The notes: generated by a model not told the origin, from the letters alone. 64,000 nucleotides of DNA from Sphingomonas guangdongensis (GCF_900199185.1 NZ_OBMI01000002.1:62001-126000); one strand, 5' to 3'. Numbered from the stretch's first letter, positions 53,262 through 60,811 are shown. A program made the numbers and translations.

Positions 53262-53708
53262 CTACGTTGCTGTACCTTCAAGCGTGGCGTCCCCGGCGTT
53301 GCCGTCAAGCATCGCTCCGAAAGCAGCACGGAAACGATCTATGTCGCCGTAGGTCGCGCGAAAGCGAGTAGTCACCGCTTGGTGTAGATCAACGGCTTCG
53401 CCCCGCTCAGCCGGCGACGCCAGTGCAACTGTCACGCGGATGGAGCCTTGCCGATCATGTGGCGATAGCCGGATACTCAGATGACACTGGCGTAGCGTCT
53501 CACCGCTGTCATCCCAGTATCCGCCGGCGAGATGAGGCTCTTCCCGCTCAGAGATCGGGTAAGCGCCTGCCATTCGCCAGAACTCGCGCAACTGTTCGAT
53601 CGTGAACCACGCTGACCCAACTCCGCGAAAGTCTCCGCTCTCGACAGTCGTCGAAAGCTCCCCATGCCGTACGTCTTCTGTCCGGTAGAGCAAGCGGAGC
53701 GAGTTCAT
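53262..53708 (-). CDS. Hypothetical protein
   Basis: A 148-aa soluble protein with no recognised family. It contains FTIEQLREFWRMAGAYP and strand-rich stretches (CHLSIRLSPHDRQGSIRVTVAL), ending with RATYGDIDRFRAAFGAML. ATG 53708 is the likely start; the open frame extends upstream without a clear ribosome-binding site. Codon use here is less GC-biased than in the T3SS genes, and the gene lies in a segment flanked by GCGGAC hairpins, which hints at separate acquisition. The 130 bp between it and the preceding gene holds nothing recognisable. Confidence 0.55.
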   Translation of the reverse strand: MNSLRLLYRTEDVRHGELSTTVESGDFRGVGSAWFTIEQLREFWRMAGAYPISEREEPHLAGGYWDDSGETLRQCHLSIRLSPHDRQGSIRVTVALASPAERGEAVDLHQAVTTRFRATYGDIDRFRAAFGAMLDGNAGDATLEGTAT

Positions 53709-53806
53709 GTTGGCAACAGTAGCGGCCTGCGCAGTGTCCACAATCGGGCGGAAGCGGAGGTTCGCTGCCACGCCGCGCGGAATGCTCGCTTCTGGTGGAA
53801 AGCTGC

Positions 53807-53844
53807 CTGTCCGCTTTCCGGTCAATATACCGAGAAGCGGACAG
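53807..53844. repeat. GCGGAC-type interrupted hairpin
   Basis: CTGTCCGCTT (53807-53816) pairs with AAGCGGACAG (53835-53844), and a nested CGGT/ACCG pair closes a 6-nt CAATAT loop. It lies just after the VOC stop codon on the minus strand. It could be a terminator without a T tract or a REP-like element; a similar GCGGAC hairpin lies at 54437. Confidence 0.55.
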
Positions 53845-53849
53845 TGAGA

Positions 53850-54272
53850 TCACATCGCGAATGTCACTCGACCATCCTCGCTGATCGACCAAGCTGGGTT
53901 CCAGGCGACTTCCCAGCAATGCTCATCCGGGTCTGCAACGTAGCCGCGAAAGCCGCCATGGACGGGCGCGTCGCCGGTGCGGAGCATCCGGCCACCTGCG
54001 AAGACCAACCTATCGAGCAGTGGCTGCACCTGCTCCTGAGCGCTGACGTTATGCGCCAGCGCGAAAGCACCAGGTCTCATGAGCCCTTCACGTTGCATGT
54101 CGTTCTCGAGCGCGGATGTGAGCCAAGTACCCAGAACGAAGCCATTCATCTGGTAGAAGATGATTTCGTCGTTCTCGAAGACAGGCTCCCAGCCAAACCC
54201 GTCCGCATAGAAGTTGCGAGACCGAGCCAGATCGGTGATGCCCAGCGTGACCACGGAAATCTGTTGCTGCAT
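53850..54272 (-). CDS. VOC-family (glyoxalase/bleomycin-resistance fold) protein
   Basis: A 140-aa protein with two beta-alpha-beta-beta-beta modules: ISVVTLGITDLARSRNFYADGFGWEP at the N-terminus and GYVADPDEHCWEVAWNP at the C-terminus. The latter carries the usual metal-ligand Glu. Many members are dioxygenases, lyases or antibiotic-binding proteins; the substrate is unknown. ATG 54272 follows GGAGG at 8 nt. It lies alone between two hairpins in the less GC-rich segment. Confidence 0.85.
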   Translation of the reverse strand: MQQQISVVTLGITDLARSRNFYADGFGWEPVFENDEIIFYQMNGFVLGTWLTSALENDMQREGLMRPGAFALAHNVSAQEQVQPLLDRLVFAGGRMLRTGDAPVHGGFRGYVADPDEHCWEVAWNPAWSISEDGRVTFAM

Positions 54273-54436
54273 CTCAAAGGCCTCCATCGGTGCCGCACCA
54301 TTGCAGACACCGCTCAAGGTCTTGGGACTCAACGCCATCGCGAAGGTCAGGCCCTACTTCACAGCAGGGACCGGGCTAACCGCACCGATCTCGCCTTTTT
54401 CGACGATTGTTTTTAGCATCACCCGCCCGAACGAAC

Positions 54437-54466
54437 AACGTCCGTAAGCGGGCGTTAGCGGACGTT
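54437..54466. repeat. GCGGAC-type inverted repeat
   Basis: AACGTCCG-TAA (54437-54447) pairs with TTA-G-CGGACGTT (54455-54466) around a GC-rich 7-nt loop, with one bulged base. It lies in the gene-free 291 bp between the VOC start and the lipase gene. The sequence is related to the hairpin at 53807 by its GCGGAC arms. Confidence 0.5.
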
Positions 54467-54495
54467 CACCGCCTTAACGGCGCGACCGGAGCCCA

Positions 54496-54513
54496 CTCCA
54501 CGTTTCGTCTAGG
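54496..54513 (+). promoter_or_regulatory. T3SS-linked dyad element, copy B
   Basis: CTCCACGTTTCGTCTAGG lies 50 bp before the lipase-like gene start. It differs from the copy upstream of the DUF1521 gene (59881-59898, minus strand) at a single base of 18. It is a candidate activator site for the effector-like genes. Confidence 0.55.
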
Positions 54514-54563
54514 GACAGGCGCACCCTTCGCTGCCACGGTGCGCGCATGAGCCCGCGCCTGCC

Positions 54564-55523
54564 ATGCTGATCGACCGGATCGAACAGACCGCCATTCGTC
54601 GCATCGAGCCGGCGGGGCAGATCGACGATCCTGCGCGGCTGTCGCTCTCGCAGGCGCAGGCGAGCGTGCCGCCGCGCGAGCTGGCGGCGTGGAACGCGGT
54701 GCCGCCGCCGACTCCGCCGGTGCCAGTTGCCGCCGCGAGCGGCGTCACCAGCGTTGCCGCTGCGCGGGGCGTGCAGGCGCCCGATCCGGTCGCGCTCGCG
54801 GAGATGGCGCAGGACGTCTACAACGACGTGCCCGCGCCGCCGCCGGGTTTCCGGGTCGCGAGCGATGCGGAACTGGCGGCGATCGGCGTTGATCCGGCGC
54901 AGCTGACCACGCGGGCGAGCGGCTATCGCGCCCGCGCCTATGTGTCGGGGACGGGCGAGAGCGCGCAGGTCGTGATCGCGTTCCGCGGCACGGCGGGCGG
55001 GAGCGACTGGGTGGCCGATGCGCGCCAGGCGGTAGGGCTCGGCACCGATCACTACCGTCAGGCGCTGGCGCTCGGGCGCCAGGTCGCACGCTCGGGTGCC
55101 GCCAACGTCACCTTCACCGGCCACTCGCTGGGCGGTGGGCTCGCGTCGGCGGCCGGGCTCGCGGCGGGGCGCGAGGCGACGACCTTCAACGCGGCGGGCC
55201 TCAGCGACGCGACAATCGGGCAGGCGGACGCGATCCGCACCGCGTCGCGCCGTGGCGTCCCCGATATCCGCGCCTACTACGTCAGCGGCGAGATTCTGTC
55301 CGCGCTCCAGGACGGCGGCGACCGGGTCGCGGGCGCGCTGATCGGCCACGCGATCGGCGGCATCTCAGGTGGGGTGCTCGGCGCGCAGGTCGACGCGCCG
55401 GAGGCATATGGCCACCGCATCGAGCTCGACGCGGTGGCGCCGGAGGGCAAGCACTTCTGGGAACGTCACGCGGTCGACAAGCACGGCATGGACTGGGTGC
55501 TGGCGAGCCTGCGCGCCCAGTGA
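54564..55523 (+). CDS. Lipase/phospholipase-like candidate effector
   Basis: A 319-aa protein without signal peptide. The first 75 residues are polar and then Pro/Ala-rich (PPPTPPVPVAAASG), as in many exported effectors. The catalytic part is an Mbeg1/class 3 lipase-like alpha/beta hydrolase: VVIAFRGTAGGSDWVADAR and the nucleophile elbow GHSLGGG (Ser188). Probable histidines lie in WERHAVDKHG near the end. It is followed by an ankyrin-like lipoprotein, the usual partner of antibacterial phospholipase toxins. Dyad copy B lies upstream. No T6SS or T4SS genes are seen nearby, so the T3SS is the nearest possible export route. Confidence 0.7.
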   Translation: MLIDRIEQTAIRRIEPAGQIDDPARLSLSQAQASVPPRELAAWNAVPPPTPPVPVAAASGVTSVAAARGVQAPDPVALAEMAQDVYNDVPAPPPGFRVASDAELAAIGVDPAQLTTRASGYRARAYVSGTGESAQVVIAFRGTAGGSDWVADARQAVGLGTDHYRQALALGRQVARSGAANVTFTGHSLGGGLASAAGLAAGREATTFNAAGLSDATIGQADAIRTASRRGVPDIRAYYVSGEILSALQDGGDRVAGALIGHAIGGISGGVLGAQVDAPEAYGHRIELDAVAPEGKHFWERHAVDKHGMDWVLASLRAQ

Positions 55524-55551
55524 CGTCTAGCCAAGCGCGCCGGCGCGGCGC

Positions 55552-56391
55552 ATGAGCGGGGGCATGGCCCCGATCCGCGCCGCTGCCACGCTGCTGCTGG
55601 GGCTCACCATCCTCTCCAGCCAGGGCTGCGCGATGGCCTCTCCCCCGTGTTTCTCCCGCAAGCCCGACCTGAACTTCCCGCGGGCCGAGCGCGTCCGGCC
55701 GAACCTGACCCATGGGGAGGCCGGGCGGCGGCTGTACGATGCGCTGGTCGCGGGAGATCGCGCAGGCGTCGCGGCGCAGCTCCGCGCCGATCCGCGGCTG
55801 GCCAATCTCCAGGTCCGCTACGACACGCGCGGCGATCGGCCGGCGGGACAGGACGGCGACCTGCTGACCTTTGCGGTTACGGCGTGCGACGAGGCGATGC
55901 TGGCGACGCTCCTCGACGCGGGCGTGCCCGCCGACGGGGCGGCACCGGGCCTTGCGCTCTCCTTCGCGCTGCTCGCCGACGCGCCGACGATGGCGGAACT
56001 GCTGCTCCGCTCGGGCGCGTCGCCCGATCCGCAGAAGCGCGGCGGCGTCAACCTGATGCGCGAGGTGGCGGCGGCCGGGCAGCTCGGCGCGACGATGATG
56101 CTGGTCCGCCACGGGCTGGACCAGCAGTGGGTCGACCGCTTCGGCCGCGGGCACCTGGAGACGGCACTCGACATGGACCGGTTCCAGGTCGCCGATGTGC
56201 TCGCCGCGGCTGGTGCACCGCTTTGGCGGATGTCGCAGGGCAACCACATGCCGGTCCACAATCTGGTGGAAACGCCCGACCCGGGTGACCCGGCGGAGGC
56301 GGCGGCCCACGCCCGGCTGATCGAACGCGCGCGGCGCGGCGGCCGGCCGTGGCCGCCGCCGCCGCCCGGGCAGGCAACCCCCGACAACTAG
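55552..56391 (+). CDS. Ankyrin-like lipoprotein, candidate immunity protein
   Basis: A 279-aa protein with a lipoprotein-type leader (LLGLTILSSQGC; Cys26). Ankyrin-like helix pairs follow: RRLYDALVAGDRAGVAAQL, DLLTFAVTACDEAMLATLLDAGVP, LSFALLADAPTMAELLLRSGASP and LETALDMDRFQVADVLAAAGAP. A Pro-rich tail ends the protein. Ankyrin-repeat lipoproteins are known immunity partners of phospholipase toxins in other systems, and this gene starts 28 bp after a lipase-like gene. The self-protection role is an inference. ATG 55564 is an alternative start. Confidence 0.65.
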   Translation: MSGGMAPIRAAATLLLGLTILSSQGCAMASPPCFSRKPDLNFPRAERVRPNLTHGEAGRRLYDALVAGDRAGVAAQLRADPRLANLQVRYDTRGDRPAGQDGDLLTFAVTACDEAMLATLLDAGVPADGAAPGLALSFALLADAPTMAELLLRSGASPDPQKRGGVNLMREVAAAGQLGATMMLVRHGLDQQWVDRFGRGHLETALDMDRFQVADVLAAAGAPLWRMSQGNHMPVHNLVETPDPGDPAEAAAHARLIERARRGGRPWPPPPPGQATPDN

Positions 56392-56461
56392 GCGATTTGC
56401 CGATGGCGCGCGCCGGGACGCGCCCGCAGGCTGCCGGCCAGGATAGCCGGAGTCGCCGCCC

Positions 56462-57574
56462 ATGCTCACCGATGCCGCCCTGCGCACGCGCGTTCAGCTC
56501 GACGTCGCACGGGCGCCGTCATCGACGCCGACCAACCCGGCGAAGGCGCTGGTCGACCGGGCGACCAGCCCCGCCACGGGCGCGATCGACACCGCGGGGC
56601 TCGCCCGCGACGTGGTAGCGGCGGCGCGAACGGACGCGCCCGTCGCCGACCGAGCCTATCGCGCGATCAGTGCCGAGCTCGCGCAGCACAGCCCGGTGGC
56701 TGCGGGCGCGTTCGAGCGGGAGGTCGTCGCCGCCGCCCGCGACCAGTCGAGCGCGGTTCCCGGTCCGTCGATCACCGGCGCCGCGCACGGCGCAGCGACC
56801 GCCGGCACGCGCACGCTGATCGACAACCCGATCCTCTCCGTCCAGTGGGAGGGAACGCGCAGCGCATGGACCGGCAAGGCGGGCTTCACGCCCGGGCTGA
56901 CCGCTCTGCTCGAGCAGCACGGGCTGACCATCAATCCGCGGAACAACGTGCCGCCTGCCGGCAGCGTCGGCCAGGCCTCCGGCGTCGGCGTCGGGCGAGC
57001 CAACAACATCAACGGCGCCGCGGCCGAGGCCGCGATCGCCGATCGGCTTCGTGCGCAGGGCTACGACGTCGAGACGCAGGTGACGGTGCAGGACGGGCAG
57101 CGCCGGCTGGACGTGGTCGGCACGCGCCCGGCAAGCGACCCGCGCTTCAACGAGCGGGTGGAGGTGGAATCCAAGGTCGGTCGCACCGGCCCCAACGCTC
57201 GCGCGACCAGCGAAGCGACCCTCGACGGCATGCGGCTGGCAGAGAACCAGACGCTGCGCGGCGGCGCACGGGTGCTCGACGTTGTCGGCCGGGTGGCGCG
57301 GCCGGTCGGGCTGGTGATGGACGCGGTGGAGATCGGCAGCGCGTTCCGCGCCGACGGCAACCAGGTGGGGGAGAACACCGGGCGCGCGGCCTCCGGTCTG
57401 GTCGGCGGTGCGGCCGGCGGCTACGCCGGCGCGCTCGCCGGCGCGGCGATCGGCACCATGATCTTCCCGGGCGTCGGCACGGTGGTCGGCGGCATCGTCG
57501 GCGGCGCCATCGGTGCGCTCGCCGGCGACGGGGCCGGTCGCGGGCTGTTCGACGGGATCAGGAGTTTGATCTGA
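56462..57574 (+). CDS. PD-(D/E)XK-like candidate nuclease effector with C-terminal glycine-zipper
   Basis: A 370-aa protein without signal peptide. Residues 1-110 are a low-complexity Ala-rich region. A restriction-endonuclease-like core lies at about 182-240: NGAAAEAAIADRLRAQGYDV, Asp217 in RRLDVVG and Glu236-Ser-Lys238 (D...E-x-K). Residues about 320-365 are a glycine-zipper membrane-active segment (AGGYAGALAGAAIGTMIFPG). The layout resembles polymorphic toxins that cross a membrane and cut nucleic acid. It is followed by a signal-less protein that may be its immunity partner. Activity is not proven by sequence. Confidence 0.6.
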   Translation: MLTDAALRTRVQLDVARAPSSTPTNPAKALVDRATSPATGAIDTAGLARDVVAAARTDAPVADRAYRAISAELAQHSPVAAGAFEREVVAAARDQSSAVPGPSITGAAHGAATAGTRTLIDNPILSVQWEGTRSAWTGKAGFTPGLTALLEQHGLTINPRNNVPPAGSVGQASGVGVGRANNINGAAAEAAIADRLRAQGYDVETQVTVQDGQRRLDVVGTRPASDPRFNERVEVESKVGRTGPNARATSEATLDGMRLAENQTLRGGARVLDVVGRVARPVGLVMDAVEIGSAFRADGNQVGENTGRAASGLVGGAAGGYAGALAGAAIGTMIFPGVGTVVGGIVGGAIGALAGDGAGRGLFDGIRSLI

Positions 57575-57612
57575 GGCTGGCGGCGAGGACGGGCAGGAGA
57601 TAGGCTCGCGCC

Positions 57613-58287
57613 ATGGCTGGCCTGTTCGACACGCTGTTCGGGCGACGCAGGGCAGGCGACGGGCCGCTCGCCGCAGCGCTCGCCCACTATCCGCCGAACC
57701 TGCCCGCCCACGTCGGACCGGCCAAGCGGCTGACGCCGGCGATGGCGGCAGAGAACCTCCAGCGATTTCTCGCGACTCGCGACGAGCGGCTGGCGGCGCT
57801 CGCTGCGGTGCTTGCCGACCACGATGTCGATGTCAGCCCGATCCTCGAGCCCACGGCGGATCCCGCCCCGGCCTTCGCTCGGCTCACGGCATGGCTAGCG
57901 GAGGCGCTGCCGCCGCGCGCGTGGATGCCGGGCGGGGCGGCGGTGAACGCGCCGATCGACGCCTTCGTCGCGAGCGAGCGGCGCGGCGACGACATCCTCT
58001 TCAGCCTGGTCGCCGATCTCGCGCTGCTGGAAGGCGAAGGCATCACCCGCCGTCGCGACGAGTGGCGGTGGGAGCTCGATCAACTACCGGAGGATGCCGG
58101 CAGCTATCCATATCGGCGCGTGGTGGTGTGGCGCGATCGCCAGGGCGAGCGGCCCGCCATCGCGCTCGACCTGGAGCATGAGGTGCTGGAGGTCGTCTAC
58201 GCGCTGCGTGGCCGCGCTCCGACCGCCGCACCGCCGCTCGGCCGCACGCTGAGCGGCATCGTCGCCGGCGGCTTCGACCATATCTGA
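57613..58287 (+). CDS. Unknown cytoplasmic protein, candidate immunity protein
   Basis: A 224-aa acidic, soluble protein without signal peptide or membrane segment (AAENLQRFLATRDERLAALA; DDILFSLVADLALLEGEGIT; RRVVVWRDRQGERPAIALD). No family was recognised. It lies 38 bp after the nuclease-like gene on the same strand. A cytoplasmic partner would be expected for a nuclease toxin, whereas the lipase has a lipoprotein partner. This match of compartments is the main support for the immunity reading. Confidence 0.5.
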   Translation: MAGLFDTLFGRRRAGDGPLAAALAHYPPNLPAHVGPAKRLTPAMAAENLQRFLATRDERLAALAAVLADHDVDVSPILEPTADPAPAFARLTAWLAEALPPRAWMPGGAAVNAPIDAFVASERRGDDILFSLVADLALLEGEGITRRRDEWRWELDQLPEDAGSYPYRRVVVWRDRQGERPAIALDLEHEVLEVVYALRGRAPTAAPPLGRTLSGIVAGGFDHI

Positions 58288-58290
58288 TCG

Positions 58291-58908
58291 GTGAGCGCGC
58301 GCCGACATCGTGCCGCTGCTACCCTGCTGGCCGTGCTCGCGTTCGGTACCGATCCCGCGCGCATGTCTGCTGCGGCTAAAAAGGCGACACCTTCGCCGGG
58401 GTCTGACCCCAAGGCTGCGTACACGCGTGACGTTGCCGCGGCTGTGGCGGGTGCGCGCCGCCGATCGCCGCCACCGCGTGGCGCGTTCGGCATGGCCTGC
58501 ACCCCGCCCGCGATCAGCACCTCGCGGCGGACGCTGGTACTGCACCTCCCGGAGAGCGTCGCGATGCGGCGGCACGCGCTGGCGGTGGTCACGCCGACGC
58601 GCGGGTTGCTGGACGTCTACTCACCGTACAACGAGGAGACGGAGGAGGGTGACCTGTTGCTGCCCTCCGATGTGATCAGCTGGTCAAGGGCGCGAAAGCA
58701 GGCGCGGTTCGTCGTGCGGGCAGACGACCTCTACGCGCTGCGGCGCGGCGCCGACGCGCCGGAGGTCCTTTTTCTGGAAGAAGGGCGCTACCGCTTCGCG
58801 CTGGTCAACAGCATCCACCCCGACCTGCTCCGCGCCAACCGCGCCGCGGTGGAGGTCTTCGCCGCCTGTTCGGTCGATTGGACGCTGGAGCCAACCACCA
58901 GGAAATGA
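58291..58908 (+). CDS. Exported protein of unknown function
   Basis: A 205-aa protein with a short basic N-terminus and hydrophobic stretch (RHRAAATLLAVLAFG), perhaps a weak signal peptide. A Pro/Arg-rich linker and a strand-rich C-terminal domain follow (RRTLVLHLPESVAMRRHALAVV; DLYALRRGADAPEVLFLEEGRYRFAL). No family was recognised. GTG 58291 is 3 bp after the previous stop with no clear ribosome-binding site, so the start is uncertain. It is the last gene of the series from 54564. Confidence 0.5.
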   Translation: MSARRHRAAATLLAVLAFGTDPARMSAAAKKATPSPGSDPKAAYTRDVAAAVAGARRRSPPPRGAFGMACTPPAISTSRRTLVLHLPESVAMRRHALAVVTPTRGLLDVYSPYNEETEEGDLLLPSDVISWSRARKQARFVVRADDLYALRRGADAPEVLFLEEGRYRFALVNSIHPDLLRANRAAVEVFAACSVDWTLEPTTRK

Positions 58909-58933
58909 CCGGCGGGCAGTGCGCCCGCCGGTC
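58907..58933. terminator. Bidirectional GC hairpin between convergent genes
   Basis: A perfect 11-bp stem (GACCGGCGGGC / GCCCGCCGGTC, 5-nt loop) begins inside the stop codon of the plus-strand gene and lies 25 bp beyond the stop of the minus-strand DUF1521 gene. There is no T tract on either side, so it is a probable but not classical terminator serving both. Confidence 0.6.
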
Positions 58934-58957
58934 AGGAGATGACTGGTGCAGGCCGGC

Positions 58958-59803
58958 TCAGACCAGCCGGGCGAAGGCGCGGATCGCGGCGCGATCGGAG
59001 AGGGCGGCGTCCGCGCCGATGTCCAGGCGCCCGAACGCGAGAAAGGTCCCGAGGAGCTGCCAGAACTCGCCAAGGCTCGGAGCGGTCGCGCCCGGCCCGT
59101 AGGCCTCGCCCGGTCGCGTGATGTCGGCGTCGGCCTGGGTCGCGATGCCGCCGTGGTCGGCGCGCCAGCCCGAGCCGCTCGCGTTCTCCTGCACCGTCCA
59201 GCCGTCGCGATGCGCGGCATCGAGCGCGTAGCCGTTGCCGCCGACGCTGACGCTCAGGTCGCCGAGCTGGTTCTGGCTGATCCCCTCGATCACCGCGGAG
59301 TTGTTGCCCTTGGTGATGACCACCTGGCTCGCGACATACATGTTCGGGTTGCCGGCGAACTGCTCGGTGTTGATCGTGATCTTGGTGCCGTTCTCGAGCT
59401 GGAAGGTTGTTGTGCCCCAGAAGTCGAACGCGTGCTTGCCGTCGACCTCGACGTGCGGATCGCCCCAGATGCGGGTATTCTCGCCGGTCGCGGCATTGAA
59501 GATCGTCATCTCGCTGTTGCGCTCGTCGATCTTGAGGGAATAGCCGTCGCCGAGGTCGAGCGCCGCGGTGTGCGTGCCGGTGGTGCTCGCCGTCCAGCTG
59601 GCGAGCGGCTCGCGACCAGCCACCCCGCAATTGAGCGAGGCGGTGGCGGGCAGGCAGCTCTGCGCGAACGGGCCGGCGAGCAGGCGACCGGCGGCCTGCA
59701 CCAGGATGCCCGCGGCGAGCTGGTTCCAGCCGGTGCCGGCGAGTTGCGACAAAGCGATGAAGCCGATGCTGGCGTTGGTCGCGGCTAGTGCGTTCACGGT
59801 CAT
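58958..59803 (-). CDS. DUF1521 self-cleaving-type protein, candidate type III effector
   Basis: A 281-aa protein. Residues about 84-215 are a DUF1521 domain: LGDGYSLKIDERNSEMTIFN, TRIWGDPHVEVDGKHAFDFWG and LENGTKITINTEQ, then GNGYALDAA. The GDPHV block carries Asp115-Pro116, the bond that rhizobial NopE1 cuts by itself when Ca2+ binds. NopE1 and relatives are type III effectors. The N-terminal 60 residues are moderately hydrophobic, with a Cys pair (Cys50, Cys59), and are not a clear Sec signal. AAAGGCC precedes ATG 59803. Two dyad elements lie upstream. Confidence 0.8.
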   Translation of the reverse strand: MTVNALAATNASIGFIALSQLAGTGWNQLAAGILVQAAGRLLAGPFAQSCLPATASLNCGVAGREPLASWTASTTGTHTAALDLGDGYSLKIDERNSEMTIFNAATGENTRIWGDPHVEVDGKHAFDFWGTTTFQLENGTKITINTEQFAGNPNMYVASQVVITKGNNSAVIEGISQNQLGDLSVSVGGNGYALDAAHRDGWTVQENASGSGWRADHGGIATQADADITRPGEAYGPGATAPSLGEFWQLLGTFLAFGRLDIGADAALSDRAAIRAFARLV

Positions 59804-59859
59804 GATCGGCCTTTCGCTTGACGGTGAACAAAGGGTTACCGCGTCGCAGCCTCGCAAGC

Positions 59860-59898
59860 CCTCCACGGAACGCGGAGGTGCCTAGGCGAAACGTGGAG
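59860..59898 (-). promoter_or_regulatory. Tandem T3SS-linked dyad elements, copies C and D
   Basis: Read on the minus strand, copy C (59881-59898) is CTCCACGTTTCGCCTAGG. After three bases copy D (59860-59877) is CTCCGCGTTCCGTGGAGG. The repeat period is 21 bp, two helical turns. Copy C matches the lipase-gene copy (54496) at 17 of 18 bases; copy D matches copy A (34044) at 17 of 18. They lie 57-95 bp before the DUF1521 start. Confidence 0.55.
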
Positions 59899-59978
59899 GA
59901 GCTATCGGCGGCTGGACGTTGCGGGCGCGGAACGGGTACGCCACCGTGCACGTTGGCGCGCGCAACAGGAGGTCGTCC

Positions 59979-60773
59979 ATGCGTGCCAGTACCCGCCTTA
60001 CCACCCTCACCCGCGTCGGCTTCGCGACCCGCGGGCTGCTGTATCTGGTCATCGCCTTCCTGATCTTGGGCACGGGCCGGGCGGAGGACCCGAGCGGCGC
60101 ACTGCGCTACCTGGGGGAGGGCGGCGGGCGGCTGCTGCTCGGCGTCATGGCGACGGGCCTGGTCGGCTACGGCATCTGGCGGCTGGCCGATGCGGCGTTC
60201 GACCTGGAACGCCACGGCAGCGACCGCAAGGGCGCGGGCGAGCGGCTGGGCGCAGGCGTCAGCGGCATCGTCCACCTGTTCCTCGCCTGGCAGGCGATCC
60301 GGCTGATCCAGGGTGTTGCGAGTGCGACCGGCGGCGGCGGAGCGCAGGACGGCGCGGCGACCGCGCTGCGGCTGCCTGGCGGATTCGCAGTGGTGCTGCT
60401 CGGCGGCGGCGTCCTGCTAGGTCTGGGCGGCGTCCAGCTGGTCAAGGCGGTGAAGGGCAGCTTTCTGCGCTACCTGGAGCCGCAGGTCGCGCGGGCGGCG
60501 TGGGTGCAGTGGAGCGGGCGCGCCGGCTATGCCGCGCGCGGGCTGGTGTTCCTGATCAGCGGACTGTTCCTGCTGCGCGCCGGGTGGGATCAGCAGTCAA
60601 GCGAGGCGGGCGGCATGGCGGAAGTGCTGTCGTGGCTGACGAGCCCGTGGGACATCGTCGTCGCGCTGGGGCTGTTCGGCTTCGGGCTGTTCAGCCTGGT
60701 CGAGGCGCGCTTCCGGACGCTTCACGACGTACCTGTCGATGGGCTGGTCGCGCGGGTGACGAGTTTCCGCTAG
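59979..60773 (+). CDS. DUF1206-family membrane protein
   Basis: A 264-aa inner-membrane protein with six predicted helices in three similar pairs (VGFATRGLLYLVIAFLIL; LGAGVSGIVHLFLAWQAI; SGRAGYAARGLVFLISGLFLL). The repeated R(A/G)-G-(F/Y)-A-(T/A)-RG-L start of each pair is the DUF1206 mark. The function is unknown. AGGAGG lies 6 nt before ATG 59979. It is divergent from the DUF1521 gene, with 175 bp between the starts; dyad copies C and D lie in that gap. Confidence 0.85.
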   Translation: MRASTRLTTLTRVGFATRGLLYLVIAFLILGTGRAEDPSGALRYLGEGGGRLLLGVMATGLVGYGIWRLADAAFDLERHGSDRKGAGERLGAGVSGIVHLFLAWQAIRLIQGVASATGGGGAQDGAATALRLPGGFAVVLLGGGVLLGLGGVQLVKAVKGSFLRYLEPQVARAAWVQWSGRAGYAARGLVFLISGLFLLRAGWDQQSSEAGGMAEVLSWLTSPWDIVVALGLFGFGLFSLVEARFRTLHDVPVDGLVARVTSFR

Positions 60774-60811
60774 CGCAGCACGCCTGCCGTACAGGAAGAG
60801 GACCGACCACA

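Noticed and set aside
54504..54535. A PIP box (TTCGB-N15-TTCGB) or hrp-II box before the lipase gene
   Set aside because: TTCGT and TTCGC are present but 18 bases apart; the DUF1521 upstream pair has 15-base spacing but the second half is TTCCG. The larger shared dyad explains both better.
54564..58908. Reading the toxin-like genes as type VI effectors
   Set aside because: No Hcp, VgrG, PAAR, Tss or adaptor gene or domain is present in the window; kept only as an alternative export route if such genes exist elsewhere.
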